From the NCBI RefSeq assembly GCF_022682495.2, contig NC_071398.1, positions 15,506,934 through 15,570,933 on the forward strand: a stretch of DNA of 64,000 nt, given 5' to 3'. The DNA is from Desmodus rotundus. Its lineage: Eukaryota; Chordata; Mammalia; Chiroptera; Phyllostomidae. A program made the position numbers and the translations under genes. Below the pieces are notes generated by a model that was not told where the DNA came from, ran no database searches, and worked only from the letters and a program-made list of their open reading frames with translations. Shown piece by piece: positions 12,303 to 25,000 of the stretch (positions are counted from its first letter, which is position 1; each line of letters begins with the position of its first letter).

Positions 12303-14545
12303 CTTATTCTCTTGAAACGAAGGGCCTAATTTAAAAGATCTATAAATTACGTATGTAACCTGTAGACTCTTGGAGAGTCTACCTCTTCAGCTTCTTTTTT
12401 TCGTAGGTCACAGAAATCTGTCTTAGACCACTAGATATTTAACGTGACATGGTCTGCTTTGCAAAGTAAAAGAGAAAGGGGAACTTTTGGCTCAGATACA
12501 ACAGCTTTGCCCCAAAATGTGTCCAACAGCCTGATTTAGTATTAAAGCTCTGAAATGATTGATTAGCCATTAGGGTAGCTATTTAAAGAGTTCATTGCAT
12601 CAGATTCAAACTGACAACATCTGCGCAGCAAAGGCAGCTAGGCGAGGCCAGGCAGAACCAAGCCGGTTCTGAACGGAGCTGTGGCTTCTGCCCTCTGTGT
12701 GGCTCCCAGACCAGCCCCCGACTGAGAAAAGTAACAAGGTTGCTGTGGCCACAGTGCCTGCTGATCAGGCAGGTGCCAGTTGCTTCCTGCTGGGCTCAGG
12801 TCAGGGAGGGTACCCCGCTGTGAGGGAAAACTCCCCCGGGGCACAGCTCAGAGCCAGACCCTGCCCCTGCTCAGTGCTTCTTACCTTCCCATCTGCCCCT
12901 GTCTCCTGCCAGCCGCTTCCCTCTCCCTTGCCCTTTGCTTCTCCCTGGGGCCTCAGACCCTGAGCTGTCCCAGGCCAACACTCCCGTCTCCTCTCCCCTA
13001 TAGTCATTGCGACGCCACAGCAGGGTTTGCCCCCAGTCCCTCCTGACCTCATGCAGCATGTCACCGACAAACTGCAAAGTCTAAGCCCATTGTTGTCCTC
13101 TCCTAATCCTGACTGGTTTCCTCCGAACTGAACGGCACCACCCAGCTCGTCCCTCGTTCTGCCTCCTACCTCCTACCCTCTCCATGTGTGCTTAGCAAAC
13201 AGTTTATCTTGGCAGGTTCACCAGGAAGCAATAATATTGCTAAAGCCAGGCACTTGATGGACCTTTACTTCTGTGTGTGTAGGTAGGTGTGCCTTAGGTG
13301 GCTGTTTAAGCCTCCAGGCCAAAGTTATTACTGCTCATGCTCAAAAGAGCAGAACTTTGGGGCTTTGGGCCCCGCACACCTGGTGTGTCAGAGTGCAAGC
13401 AACGCTATATTCCAGGGGCACCTTGGCTGGTCCTAGGGCCTGTCTCGTCAAGCCAGGTGGGAGGCCTGTGTCCTTGGAGGACACCACAGGCCCACAAAAG
13501 CTCCAAGGCTGGGAAGCTCCTTGTGGGTGTCTGGGGCACTCATGCCCAAGTGCTGCCCCCAAAGGCTCTTTGTAACGGCTGCTGTGGTTTCTGCCCAGAC
13601 CCCGATTTAGGGCTGACATATCCATCCCCTAGATGCTATCTCCCAACTGCATCCCATCCTGGGAACTGCCCTCAGCAGAGGAGAACTGCCTCACTCAAGT
13701 TAAGTCCCCTCTCAGAGGTTGGCCTGTGGCTAATGTCTGGCTGATGGGGGCAGGGCAGGGCACTAAGGCCAGGCCTCTTAGCCTCTATTTGGGACAGCTC
13801 TGAGGGTCCATCTCAGCTCCGGAGATCCCTGTAGACCACTGAAGCCTCTGGTGCAAACACAGTCTGGGTCAGTTTCTCCCTCTTCCTGATACTGTCTTCT
13901 TCACTACCATTAAATCTGCATGCAGCCCCGTCTAAGACAGCTGCCGGGACTTAGCTGAGCAGAAGGCTGGGCTGACCCACAGCCCCCGTGCCCGTTGCAG
14001 AGCTGCCCTGGCTATGCTGTGCTGGGGTTGCTGACATGCTGCAATTGTTCTGTCATTATGCTCAGGCCTCCCTAAGCGGTCAATTGGGAGGTGTTTGTTT
14101 TTGGACTTGAACTGAGGAAAAATTGTGCTTCCTTGGGTCTTTGGTCTGTGCTTGGTTAGTGTTTATGCTATCAACACCAACGATTGGGGGAAAGGTTGGA
14201 CTTTCTTTGCTTTGGCTCCTAGGAAGCTCAGAGCCCAGCCTGAGGTCCACGTGTTACAAGACATCATGGTGCCTTCTGAGTGCCCTTAACATACCTTCCT
14301 CACTATTGTTATATGTGTTGTTTTGCTGCATCACACAGCTTCCTCTGAGCTGCCTCAAAGTCTGTTTAGAGTGAGGGGGGATATAAATAAATAAACATAT
14401 ACATATAGCTACAGAGGTGTCTTGCCAGACAGACCGAGATGCTGGTTAACAGTTCTGGGACATTTGCCAAGTCATAGTTTCTCAAAACCATGGTTTCTTC
14501 AGCCAAGGATTAAGTCCGAAACCTGCACCACAGATTATTTGGAAG
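12303..14545. other. Unique non-coding stretch
   Basis: No gene is seen. At 12,430-12,630 the sequence is AT-balanced with a TGATTGATTAG (PBX/HOX-type) core and no repeat similarity, so it may be a conserved regulatory element. The 12,650-13,750 part is GC-rich with overlapping open frames on both strands and no recognisable protein. Confidence 0.4.
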
Positions 14546-14549
14546 GTAC

Positions 14550-14605
14550 ATACAATAAGAACATGCCTGGTACATATCAAGTGCTCGCTAAATGCTAGAC
14601 TTCAC
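14550..14605 (+). repeat. MIR 3' end fragment
   Basis: AACATGCCTGGTACATATCA followed by GTGCTCGCTAAATGCTAG matches the MIR tail 'gtgcctggcacatagtaagcgctcaataaatgctag'. Confidence 0.7.
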
Positions 14606-14609
14606 TAAC

Positions 14610-16395
14610 AGTTTCTTATAAAGTCATGTTGCTCAGAAGAACCTACTCTTGCATGGGGTCAGGTCTCCACTCTCCCTTCCAGTCCTGTGCTGGCTGTCGG
14701 TCAAGATGCATTGCTGGCCTGTTGAGTTTTGCTTTTTTGTGGGAAAAACATGCCCACCCAGGCACCCACGGTTCGCAGCTGACTGTGTGGACCGGCAGAA
14801 GAGACAGTAGAGATGTTTGCCCATCATTAATCCAGGCAGGTGGATACACAGTTAAGACACCCACCATATACATGAGCACCGACTTGGCTGGAGAAAAACT
14901 AAAAATAAAAGTCTCTATGTAAACTGAGCCTTTATAAAATGGAAAAAAAAAAGGTTGTAGATGAGAGATAGGTGATGAGTAATTTAACCAAGATGATGTA
15001 AATCTAGGCCTTTGAATACTTTAAATATAACCGTCTGATATAAAAAGCATTGCACTAAATTTTTAAAAGCTGAGATTTTTCCTGGGGTGAGAGACTCCCT
15101 TTCCTGATAGGAGCATGTTCTCTAAAAGGCCAGTGAGGAAGGCAAATGATAACATCCACGTTGGCATCACACCCCCTCCAGGCAGCTTAGGAGGGTCCTA
15201 CCCTGCCACCCCAGGTGCCCTGTGGTACCTTACAAACCAGTTCGGAACCTATATTGGAACAGAAAGCCCGTTTCAAAGGGGAGGTGACTTAAGAAAGTCT
15301 TTTGTTCATTCCAAAAGTTAACCAGCACCTGTCTCTGCCCCTTGTAAATGTCACGTGGGCCTGAACTTTAGTCTGGAGTTCATCCAAAGATGGGTGCAAA
15401 ACTGGAATTCCTTGTCTTTTTGGGAATGAATCTGAAGCAGGGAACCATCCCTGAGCCAGGCCTCCTGCGTGCATCCTCCTTGGGAGGATGGGGGATGGTG
15501 AGAGAGGATGCTGAGGAAGGGCTCAAGGGCAGGACGAAGAGCGGGTGTCATGAAGGCAAAGCTGGTCCCAGAGCAGCCCCCAGTTGTCTGAGTGGGCCTC
15601 AGGAGGAGGGGGAGGGGTGAGGAAATAGGGGGAGGCTGGGGGCAGAGCAAGCATCTGGCTAGGCCATTCAGTCCTGGAGGTGTGAGGGATGCTGGGCTCC
15701 ACCCCTCGGCTGGTTTAGGAGGGGCCAAGTGCATCTTGGAGGAAGTTGCCTCGGTGTTGCCCTGGCCACCAACGAGAGGGAGAAGCTCAGGGCTGACGGA
15801 TCTTGAGCCAGGGGGCCCCTGCAAGGAAGTTCTGAGACATGGACTGAACACCCGAACCAGCCTCTGGGGTCCGGGTCAGGCTTCAGGAGACTTCCTTTAG
15901 GGGATCAGCCAGTGCAAGAGAGGACATCGATGCCTGAGGGACCAGGGATCCCCTGGTCTATCACCCACAGGTAGCCCCTTGCCTACCACATGTGGGGGCA
16001 ATGTCCCCCTCAATGCATGGCCTCAGGAAGGAGGGAGGGTAGGCCTGCATTTTTAGTCTCTTTTAGCATCTAATGACTGTCCTCCTTAAAAATCTGTTAC
16101 CTACACATTTCCTTGCACCTTCAGAGTTTTGATGAGTGAGAAAACTCACGTACATGACCTTCATCTCGATAACAAGAAGTTTCTTTCCTTCCTATGGACA
16201 ACTGAGGGTCAAAGAAGCCCAAGGACTGCCCCCCCCCCCCCCGTCCCGCCCCCTCAGCCTGACTGCGCAGACGCCTCAGGGGCCAGTTTCTGAGCACTGG
16301 CTGGTACCTTTACCTCGTGTGATAATGGCGGTGGTTACAATAACGAAGCACACAGCCTTATTCCTAAGATGAGTATATGACAGTCATGATAAAGG
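14610..16395. other. Unique non-coding stretch with a C run
   Basis: No gene or repeat is identified apart from a 14-base C homopolymer at 16,229-16,242. Open frames at 15.3-15.9 kb overlap on both strands and have low-complexity P/S/G composition. Confidence 0.4.
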
Positions 16396-16399
16396 CAGC

Positions 16400-16625
16400 A
16401 AGGGAGTGGGGAGCGAACAGATTCTGAAGCTGGACTGCCTGCCTGGGTCCACATCCCAGAGCCATTTCTCACCAGCTGTGGGGACCTGCAGGGCACTTTT
16501 CTCTGTGCCGAGCTCTCTCCACTGTGAAACAGGGCTGAGGGGCTGATCGTGGAATGTGTTTGGAAGGGTGCCTGGCACGTGGTAGTGTCCTCACCTGCTA
16601 CTGCTATTATTATTACTACTTTTCT
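16400..16625 (+). repeat. MIR SINE, nearly complete
   Basis: Sense MIR from CTGGACTGCCTGCCTGGGTC, through an AGCTGTGGGGACCTGCAGGG block and CACTGTGAAACAGGGCTGAG, to GTGCCTGGCACGTGGTAGTG. Confidence 0.8.
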
Positions 16626-16659
16626 ATTGCTATCATTACAGTAGTCACAAGGCCTTTTC

Positions 16660-16800
16660 ATGTACTACGTCATTTGATGCTTAGAGCCCTATAAGGGAGA
16701 ATGTGTGATTATTACCATCTCACTTTATAGATGAGGAGACTCAGAGAGACTGAGGAACTTTCCCAAAGACACCCAGCCTGATCAAGGAGCCTGTATGCTC
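16660..16800 (-). repeat. MIR SINE
   Basis: Antisense MIR: TACTACGTCATTTGATGCTT, TTATAGATGAGGAGACTCAG, then ACTTTCCCAAAGACACCCAG. It lies 35 bp from an oppositely oriented MIR, so the pair could fold back. Confidence 0.8.
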
Positions 16801-16804
16801 CTCC

Positions 16805-17690
16805 CCCTGGCTAGCCCTGGCAAGTCTGAACAGCCGGGTTACTAGGACTAAAAGGGATGCTTCCTCGGTACCTGATAGCCCTCCCATTATCCCTGCCCAG
16901 CAGGGTGGGAGGTTTTATCACTTCTACTTAATGCATGGAGATAACGGCCAGGCAGGCGAGTTAAGTGGCTCCTAGACATGCCTGCCCCCTCCAGCTAAGC
17001 TGCTTTTGATCACGACCGCTCTTCAAAATTGTGATTTAACTGCTTGGCTGCCTACATTGTTCCATGCACAGAGGCGACTGCCCCACAGGCCACCCCACTT
17101 GGCACCATGGCAGTGATTAATAAGGATACTCTGCATTCATGCGAGGCCTCTCAGCCAAGGCCTCAGAGCACTTTGCAAGCACTAATTAAGCTTTATGGTG
17201 GGGGTGCTGGAACCACTTTACATATCTTTAGCTGATGCAAAATCACTTCCCCAGCAAGCCATGGCCTTTACCCTCACCAGGCCCCAGTGGGCATTCCCTA
17301 TCCCTGGCATTTGGCCAAAATCGTTTGCAGAGAAAATACTTCCTCACTGTCCTTCAGGACCTCAAAATAATACCCAGCATTCAGAGGCCATTTCCCATTC
17401 CAGTTAGGACCAGGCTAACAGCTCCATGGCTGGGCCTTACCATGCCAAACCCACTGACCCTACCGAGGGGCTGATGTAGCTCACGGCCTGCACCTGCCAG
17501 CATATCAGAGCCTACTGCACCTGTACATGGGGTCTTGGGGTCAGGCCTGTCCCTGCAACACTATCTGTTCAGTACCCCACCCACTCTATACCCCTCATCT
17601 GTTTCACCTTTATCATCAGCTCTGCCCTCACACATCTGCCACCTGCTTGCTGTGGCTGTGACATCCTGGAGTTTGTGGGGAGGCAGGTAG
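16805..17690. other. Unique non-coding stretch, possible conserved element
   Basis: No gene is seen. The 16,940-17,230 part contains AGTTAAGTGG, GTGATTTAACTGC and CTAATTAAGC cores in non-repetitive DNA, the type of sequence often found in mammalian enhancers. This is inference only. Confidence 0.35.
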
Positions 17691-17694
17691 GAAC

Positions 17695-18005
17695 TGTGTA
17701 ACTCAGGGTAAAGAGCTTGGGCTTCCACCGAAGGATGAGGGGAACCACAAAAGGGAGGGACGTGGTCAGGTTTGTGCTTTGGGACAACAGTTCAGGGAGA
17801 TGTGTATGTGGTGAGGGGTGGGGAGGCCAGGGGCAGTGGGGCCAAGAGGAAGCCACGGCAATGAGCCAGAGGAGCACAGATGGGGCTCCACTTGGCTGTG
17901 GCGGTGGAGTGGACAGAAGGGGCTTAAGAGTCATTTAGAAAGGAAATCGACAGGACTTGGTGACTTCATGGAGGTGGGCATGAGAGAGAGGAGGAGCCTT
18001 AGATG
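17695..18005 (-). repeat. L2 LINE ORF2-region fragment (degenerate)
   Basis: The plus strand matches antisense L2 in order: a GGGACGTGGTCAGGTTTGTG block, then AGGAAATCGACAGGACTTGG and TGACTTCATGGAGGTGGGCA. The open frames here are repeat-derived. Confidence 0.6.
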
Positions 18006-18364
18006 GACCTCCTGGGCATTAGATCCACTCCACTGGGCATTTGTGTCCTCTGTGTCCAGCACTGGACTTTGTAAACTTGTGACAAACTTGGCCATGTTAG
18101 TGCATACCAACGGCCCCAGCTTGCCAGAGAAGCCGCATCAGGCAGAACAACCAAGCAAACCCTGCTCCCTCGACTGCCACCTCTCATGCGCCATTCTTCT
18201 GGCTGGGCCAGGAAATGAGACCTGACTCTTAGAGCTCAGCCTCCATTCCTGGGCCATGGACACTCCAGGGCACCATTGACTTTGACCCACAATCGAGTCT
18301 CTGGGGTGGGCATTTAGTCCCCATTTGATGAAAGCAAGGCTCAGCGGTTAAGTGACCTGCATGC

Positions 18365-18800
18365 TGTAGGCTGAATAGTGGCCCCCGAGAGAGGTCCATG
18401 CCCTAATCCCTGGAACCTGTGACTATGTTACTTTATATGGTAAAAGGGACTCTGCAGATGTGATTAAGTTAAGGATCTTGAGCTGGGGAGATTATCCTGG
18501 ATTATCCAGGTGGGCTCAATGGAATTACAAGGGTCCTTATAAGAGGGAAGCAAGAACACCAAAGGTGAAACAAAGTGATGGCAGTAGAAGGAATGTGCTT
18601 TAAAGATGGAGGAAGCAGCCACAAGCCAAGGAATACAGGCAACCTCTAGAAGTTACAAAAAAGCTAGTAAACAGACTCTGCCTCAGAGCTTCCAGAAGGA
18701 ACACCGACTTGCTGACACTTTGCTTTTAGCCCGATGAAGTTGACTTTGGACTTCTGACCTCCAAAACTGTAAGATAATGAACTCCTCAGTATTATCCCAC
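18365..18800 (+). mobile_element. MaLR/MLT1-like LTR (solo, degenerate)
   Basis: It shows the layout of a common mammalian MaLR-type LTR: GGCTGAATAGTGGCCCCCGA near the start, CAGATGTGATTAAGTTAAGG, a GGGTCCTTATAAGAGGGAAG block, CAAGCCAAGGAATACAGGCA, and a 3' TTGGACTTCTGACCTCCAAA block with AACTGTAAGATAATGAACTC. There is no internal coding region. The exact family is uncertain. Confidence 0.6.
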
Positions 18801-18804
18801 TACA

Positions 18805-19570
18805 ACAGGAATCCTCAGCAGGAGGTGCAACTTATTCTGGGCAAGAGAAGAGGTTTATTCCAATACTGCAGAGGCCCGACCCAGAACTGGGACAGCCGCA
18901 GACACTGGGCCTGGTCCTCATTTGAGCTATGACCTGGGTCAGGTACTTGGGCAGGACAGAGAGATAAACCCCCTGAGAAGGGGCTGGAAGAGTGTGTTGG
19001 AGGAAGAGGATAAGACAGTGGTCAGAGGAGGGAAACAAGCATTTTGCTGTTGTCACAAAAGCATGGGCCCCATCTTCTCGAGGCCTCTGGTGAGGGGAAC
19101 AATGGGGGTGAGGCATCCCGCCTCCTACAGAGGGTCTCTGTGGAAATCTATAATGCCAGAGTTTGGGGAGCAAAGGGAGGGAACTTTCTCCTTAGCCATA
19201 CAGACCCGAGATGACTGCAAATGGCTTTCTGTTGCGTCTCCTCATTTTGTCCTCCCAGAACAGAGGATGAGTCTCTGCTTCCCATGGGTGCACGTGGGCG
19301 TACCTGCCACAACACGGGTGGTGGAGCTGGGAAAGCCTCGGTTGGTCTGCATTGGTTCCTTCTTTAAAGTGAGGATCTCGAAAGCCCCATTTAGCTTAAA
19401 GTGTCAGCTTCTCTTTGAAAAGGAACAGTGTGGTAACCATCATACGTATATATAGTCCCTCCCTAGCTTATAGGATTTTAGTTATGATTGCTAACGTTCA
19501 CACACTCTTCAGGGGACTTTGCAGTCATTTCAAAGTCACTGGGGCCTGACTTGACTGTGACCCGGATGAA
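18805..19570. other. Unique non-coding stretch
   Basis: A plus-strand open frame of 177 codons (18,922-19,455) is present, but I recognise no domain and it overlaps an antisense frame. Nothing else is seen. Confidence 0.35.
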
Positions 19571-19574
19571 GTAA

Positions 19575-19735
19575 TGTCACGTCTGAGCCCCAGTCCTCTC
19601 ATCTGTAAAATGGAGGTACCACAACAGCCCCAGCATCAGCTGGTGGAGAGGAAGAGATGAGAAGCTCCGGATAGAATGTTTCAGCACCACGCTGGGCACC
19701 AGGATGCTCAGTAGATGCTGTGTTCTTCGAAGCTG
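19575..19735 (+). repeat. MIR SINE
   Basis: CTCATCTGTAAAATGGAGGT, then a GAGGAAGAGATGAGAAGCTC block, then CACGCTGGGCACCAGGATGC and TCAGTAGATGCTGTG: the 3' half of sense MIR. Confidence 0.8.
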
Positions 19736-19739
19736 TGGT

Positions 19740-21565
19740 CCTGGTGACTCTATTATAAACCAAAAGAGCATTCTTAAGGAAACAGTCCCTACTAAAAGAT
19801 GCAGAAACCTCACAGAAAGGTGCATAAGAGAAACCTGGGCCTCAACTGGTGATAGGGTGGTACCTCTCATAGTACCCCCGCCCCCCATCATCAGATAGTG
19901 GGGCTTACAAGGGCCTGAATCAGAACCTCTGGCTTTGGATCTTTGGTTTCAACTCAGTGTAGGAGAAATAAAAAGTGAACTTCACGGACACCCTGGAGAT
20001 GCCGTACAATCAAGGCTGGAACTGATGAGGGAGGACATCCCCTATTCAAAAGAGAGAGGCTATGTGGGGGAGGAGGCAGCATGGGCAGGAGCCCTGCATG
20101 CCAAGAGGGTCTCCTCCAAGTGGAAGGTTCAAAGATTCCATGTGAGGAGTCAGTGGCTGGATTTAGTCCAGGAGGGAAGGAAGGCACCTGCCCAGCTACC
20201 CCATGTCTCCCAGAGAATGTGTCATTCCTGGGGCACCAAGGCAGGAGCAGGAGGCAAACCCCACTGGATGCCATGAGGGCAAAGCGAGGCCCCTGAATAT
20301 CCAGAGTGTCTCCACTGGAATAGATCCAGGATGGGAGAAAGGAAAATACAAATCAGGAGGCTGCGAGGACAGGCAGGAAGGTGGAGGCCCTATGGGAAGC
20401 AACAAATCCTAAGCCCTTTGGATGTTCTTAGAGCTGTGAGGAAATGAGGAGGGGTAACCTCTAGGCTGGAAGGCTGGTGGATACTCAACAAGCTGTCCGG
20501 CCTGGGCCCAGCCCAGACTGATAGTGAGTGGTGGAGATCTGGAGAACAAGCAGTCTTGCTGAGGGAGAGGGAGACGGAGACGGGCACTACCCAGAAGGGA
20601 TGGCACCTGAGTTTGCCAGCGCTCCTCTGTAGCTTCACCTGTTTCCCTGAAGTTGGTGACGTACCCTCGGCACTGGCAGGTGGAGGATGCTGCGAGGGCC
20701 CCTGAGTAAGGGGGATTGACCAAAAAGGGTTCCCTGATACTGACTCTGGGCCAGAATTTTCCCAAGAAAAATAAACTCCAGACTTCAGAGTAGAACAAAG
20801 GTAGAAATAAAACAGTCTCTATTTTAGACTCTCTTCTCTTTGGCACTATGAATAATCCTGTCCCACTTTTGCAAAGTGCATAACATAATTCTAAACAGGA
20901 TCTGTACATAATAAGCCACCCAGCCAACATGTTTGCCAAGCATCGACTAAGGATTAATGCAGGACCGGGCCCCGTGGGTGCCAGACACAGGTGTACCCAC
21001 AAGGAAATGAAAGTTGATTCAATAACCTCATTTGATCTTTGACAACCGCATTTATTATGTCATTATGGGGGCTGGGCAATGGAGGAAGAAGAAACAAAGA
21101 ATATCGAGTTGGCTGGCCAACATTACACTAATAACCAGTTTATGACCCTCCCAAGAAGTTCCTGTGGGTGTCCCTATGTGACCTTGAGCCGACCCCTAGC
21201 AGGCCTAGCAGTTCACTTCTGCTTGGCTCCTATACAAGTGACTTATTGACAGGAATTTCCAATGGTAGCCACTGAATACCCAAGGGAGAGGTATGCTTCA
21301 AAAAAAAAAAAGCTGTGAAACAATAAAAAAGCTCTTAATAATTGATTTAAAATCAATACGGTGAGAAAATAGCACCCAAAATAGAAATATCCCCAAAAGG
21401 CCAAGAGACAGATCTACACTCCTCATGCTGTTTCTCTTGCCGCACTCACTCTCCAATCCCGACCATGTGCTCGTATTTAAAAACCTCATGTGGAATCAGG
21501 CCTCCACCCTGTGCTATTCAACAGTTTATTAATAACAAAACCTAACCACAGGAATGGACTGCTTC
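19740..21565. other. Unique non-coding stretch
   Basis: No recognisable gene. A 197-codon minus-strand frame (20,409-21,002) overlaps a plus-strand frame and shows no family signature. A short A run sits at 21,300-21,311. Confidence 0.35.
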
Positions 21566-21569
21566 TCTC

Positions 21570-21715
21570 TGCCAGGTACTTTCAATGTGCTCATTTAATC
21601 CTCCCATCAAGCCACTTGGGTCGATATGGTTATTCCCATTTTACAGATAAGGAGGCTGATGCTTCCTAGAGTCACTCAGCTCCCAAGCTGCAATCAGATT
21701 TGAACTCATCTGTCA
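21570..21715 (-). repeat. MIR SINE
   Basis: Antisense MIR: TCATTTAATCCTCCCATCAA, ATTCCCATTTTACAGATAAG, GAGTCACTCAGCTCCCAAGC, AGATTTGAACTCATCTGTCA. Confidence 0.85.
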
Positions 21716-21891
21716 GATTCAAAGAAAGATAGTCTTCCTGCTTCTCTGTGGCCATGAAACTTGCAGCTGGCAGGGAAGAGCTAAGAGGAATAGCGAATGC
21801 ATTCAGTGAAAGAATCAGGACTCTAAAATATCTTGAGGCCCTGGGTACAGTGTCCAACAAAACTTTCTGCAGTGATGAGAATGTTCTGTCT

Positions 21892-22030
21892 CTGTGCTGT
21901 CCCATATGGTAGCCACTAGCCACTCATTGCTATAGAGAACTTGAAACATGGCTAGGGTGACAGAGAAACTGAAATTCTAATTAAATGTCAATTTAAATAG
22001 CCACATGGGGCTAGTGGCTACTGTATAGAC
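21892..22030 (-). mobile_element. Internally deleted DNA-transposon-like element (same family as 35,055-35,350)
   Basis: The ends form a long imperfect inverted repeat. The left end has GTGCTGTCCCATATGGTAGC then CACTAGCCAC. The right end has ATAGCCACATGGGGCTAGTG then GCTACTGTATAGACC. The interior GAACTTGAAACATGGCTAGG matches the flank of the longer copy at 35 kb. It looks like a MITE with most of its middle missing. Confidence 0.6.
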
Positions 22031-22049
22031 CATACCTTGCACTATGGGC

Positions 22050-24890
22050 AGAAACCAACAGGGTGATTCTGCATCAGGACCTGTGGTGACGCTGGCATTT
22101 GGGTCATAGGAACAGAGTTAGGAGTTGAAAATGACTGGGGGTTGGGGGGATCCCTGGCACAGTGAGCTCAGGTCTCAGTGGGTGAGGCCTCTGCAGTCAC
22201 CTCTAGATGTGGGAGCTGAGACATTAAATCAGAGAAGAGAAGGAACGAGGGAGTGGGTGGGGCAGAGGAGAGAGGAGGGGCTTGGAAAGCGGGGGCAGGT
22301 ACAAGACGGGTTCATCTGAGGATCTAGTCCCCTGTTCCCCAGATATGCAAAGGAAAGAAGTCTTCAGGGACAAGAGGGCTCAGTGCCAGTTAATGGGTCT
22401 GCCCCAAAGGGAAGCACCTTCCTGTTCCTCTGCTGGGTGCCCTAGACTTCCTGTGAGCTTGTGTCCACCTTTGCTTCCCATTTCTTTGTTTGTTTTGGAG
22501 CATCTGAGCAGCCTATGCCTCGCCCTGGGAGCGGGAAAATAAACATCACTGTGGAGACGAACTCACTTGACTCCACTGACAGCCACTAACAGCCCATGAT
22601 TTTCCAGCTTGAAGGCCCTTTTGCTTCTGTAAGTGTTGCCCAAGAAGATTTGGCCATAAAGAAAAGGCAATCTGGAAGCCGAGGGCAATGAATTGCTTGT
22701 GATCAGAAAGACACAGGACAAATCCCTGACAGGAGCTTTGGCGACAAGAGGACAGGCTGCCTCAAACAGCTACCGTCCTCTGGTTTGCAAATTAAATATG
22801 TCCCTCAGCCTACTCCCACACCACCCTGCAGATTTGGGTGGGGGGAGCAGGTGCAGTAGCAGAAGGGCCTGGACTGCTTGCTCCAAAGAGAGATCCTTGC
22901 CTTGAGCTATCAAAGACAAGGGTGGGTTTACCCGTTTGTCCTCATTCTGTCCTGAGTCTGGACTTCAAAGGGCAGGAAGCCAATAGCAGCACTGGTCGCT
23001 GCACTGGGGGGAAGGGACTTCCTGGAAATCTCTCTGGGAAGTGGCACACCTAACCCCTTCTTCTCTGTTCTGATTATGGAAGAAGAAAGAGTGACTTTGC
23101 CAGGCTTACAAAAGGCAGTCCCTGAGGTCCCTACATCATTGAGACCTTCATCTGTGCCAGAGCCTGGACCTGGGGTGGAAAGGGGTCAGACTTGGTTTCT
23201 GCCTGGAGGAAAGAGGCAGATAGAGGTGAGGGTGTAGGTCACTGCAGGATTACGGATCTGGAGTGGGCCCTGGTCCACCAAGTAGGCTGAGGTAAGGTGT
23301 ATGGAAATCCCAGAGCTGCATTACTGGTGATCTGGGCTCCAATGTGGGCAAAGCCAAGGCCTGTCTGCTTTCCTGCTGGATACAGTGGGCTAGAGACCAT
23401 TCAGTCCACTTGTCAGTCCACCTTGCACTTGGGGTAAGGGTCAGTGTAAGAGGGGCTACCAGAGCCAGGCACAGTCAGGGCTGTGTGAGGGCCGGTTAGT
23501 GCTCTGTGCTCGAGCAGGGCTCTGATAAACTCAGCAAGCCTCTGTGTCTGGTGACCAGGGACCTCTGACTGTCCTGGCAAACCCGGTGTTGGGCTGGATT
23601 TCCCGAAAAGGATCTGAGCAGGTTCAGGGGCACTGGGCCTCAAGGCTACTTACATCAATTCCAGGAGAACTGTTGTTTCTGCTCTCGGCAAATGTTTGGG
23701 TTAGGAGGGGGAAGCTTGGGCACCTCGGGCCTTTCCTCTTTGGCCTGCAGTGTAACCCGATGTGTTGTAGCCTGGTTAGCGGAGTGGGGGAGGGGGTGCT
23801 GTGTAGCCCAGGGCTGCCACTGACCTGTCCTTCTTATCCTTGTCAGCGATGAGCCTCTATGAGCCCTTTGGACTGTGCTCTTCCCTGTTTCAAATGAAGG
23901 ACTTGAGACCAAGGGAGGAAACTGTTCCCAGGGCCAATCCGTCCACTCTTAGGAGATGGGAGTGAAGTCCATGTCTGCAGCGAGGAAAGGAACTTAAAGT
24001 GGGGCCAGGCTTCCTTTATGAATGTGGAAGAGGTGACACTCAAGGTCAGCTTTGATCTGACAGCAGCAGAAGTTGCCCTCCCTTCCCCCCAGACCCTCTA
24101 TCTGTCCATTTCCCTCTCTTTCTCTCCAGGAATGCATAGAAACGTCTTCCAGAGATAACACGTGGGCTTCAGCAAAGCCCACCATGGTACCTGTCTGTGA
24201 ATATTTGTTGCAGATGTTTTCTGCTGCCTCCCTAGTCATGCTTTTTATGGACTGCAATGCCTGGACCACGGGTTGTGATTCTGTGGCGAGAATCAATTTC
24301 ATAGATGTCAATAGAGTAAGATGAGGATTAATTCAGAATCTGAGGCTGAACATGACAGCTATTTTGGGTCAAGTCCACATTTCATTCCTGAATGGATTCT
24401 GGCTCACCTCTCCTTTCCCTGGTCCAGCTCCTCAGTCTTCATTTTGAGTTCAGTACACTGAGTTTGGCCATATGCCTATGCAGAAGCCCTGGGCTAATTT
24501 CCAATCACGGGGGGCCTTTCCCCTCCAACCACCCCACTGCTGATTGTGAATATCACACAACATAAAAGATGACTTAGAAACACATCGGGCAGAGTCACGC
24601 CCCTCTTGTAGTAACACATTTGGTTTGGCTTTCCCTTTAGTCAGGGGCCATACATGCAATGGTTGAACCAGCACAGTCCTTACGGTCTATTTACTCAATT
24701 AGTGTTAGATGCGTCTCTGTGTGGCCTTTGAGCCGTCGAGAGCATCATTTCCAGTGGCTGCAGAATGTCGTGTCAAGTGGGTAGTCGTGTTATTTAATCA
24801 TTTGCCTTCTGTGCATAGTCTTGCTGGAAGCCAGGTCACCTGACCTGAGTTTGGATCATAATGCACATTTGCCAGTGCAGGGAGGTGCCC
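22050..24890. other. Unique non-coding stretch
   Basis: No repeats of note. A small candidate minus-strand exon at 24,191-24,280 is described under findings. Otherwise there are only short overlapping open frames. Confidence 0.4.
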
Positions 24891-24909
24891 CAGTGGAGCC
24901 AGAATTCAG

Positions 24910-25000
24910 ATGCATTTATTCATGAAACACTTATCATCAGCAAGGGACCGCACCAGGGCGAGGACAGGGTCTGGGGGAGTGTGGTACTAGATCCCTAGTT
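24910..25000 (-). repeat. L2 3'-end fragment (weak)
   Basis: TTTATTCATGAAACACTTAT followed by a GGGACCGCACCAGGGCGAGG block resembles the antisense L2 tail 'attcattcaacaaatatttattgagcacctactatgtgccaggcac', heavily mutated. Confidence 0.35.
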
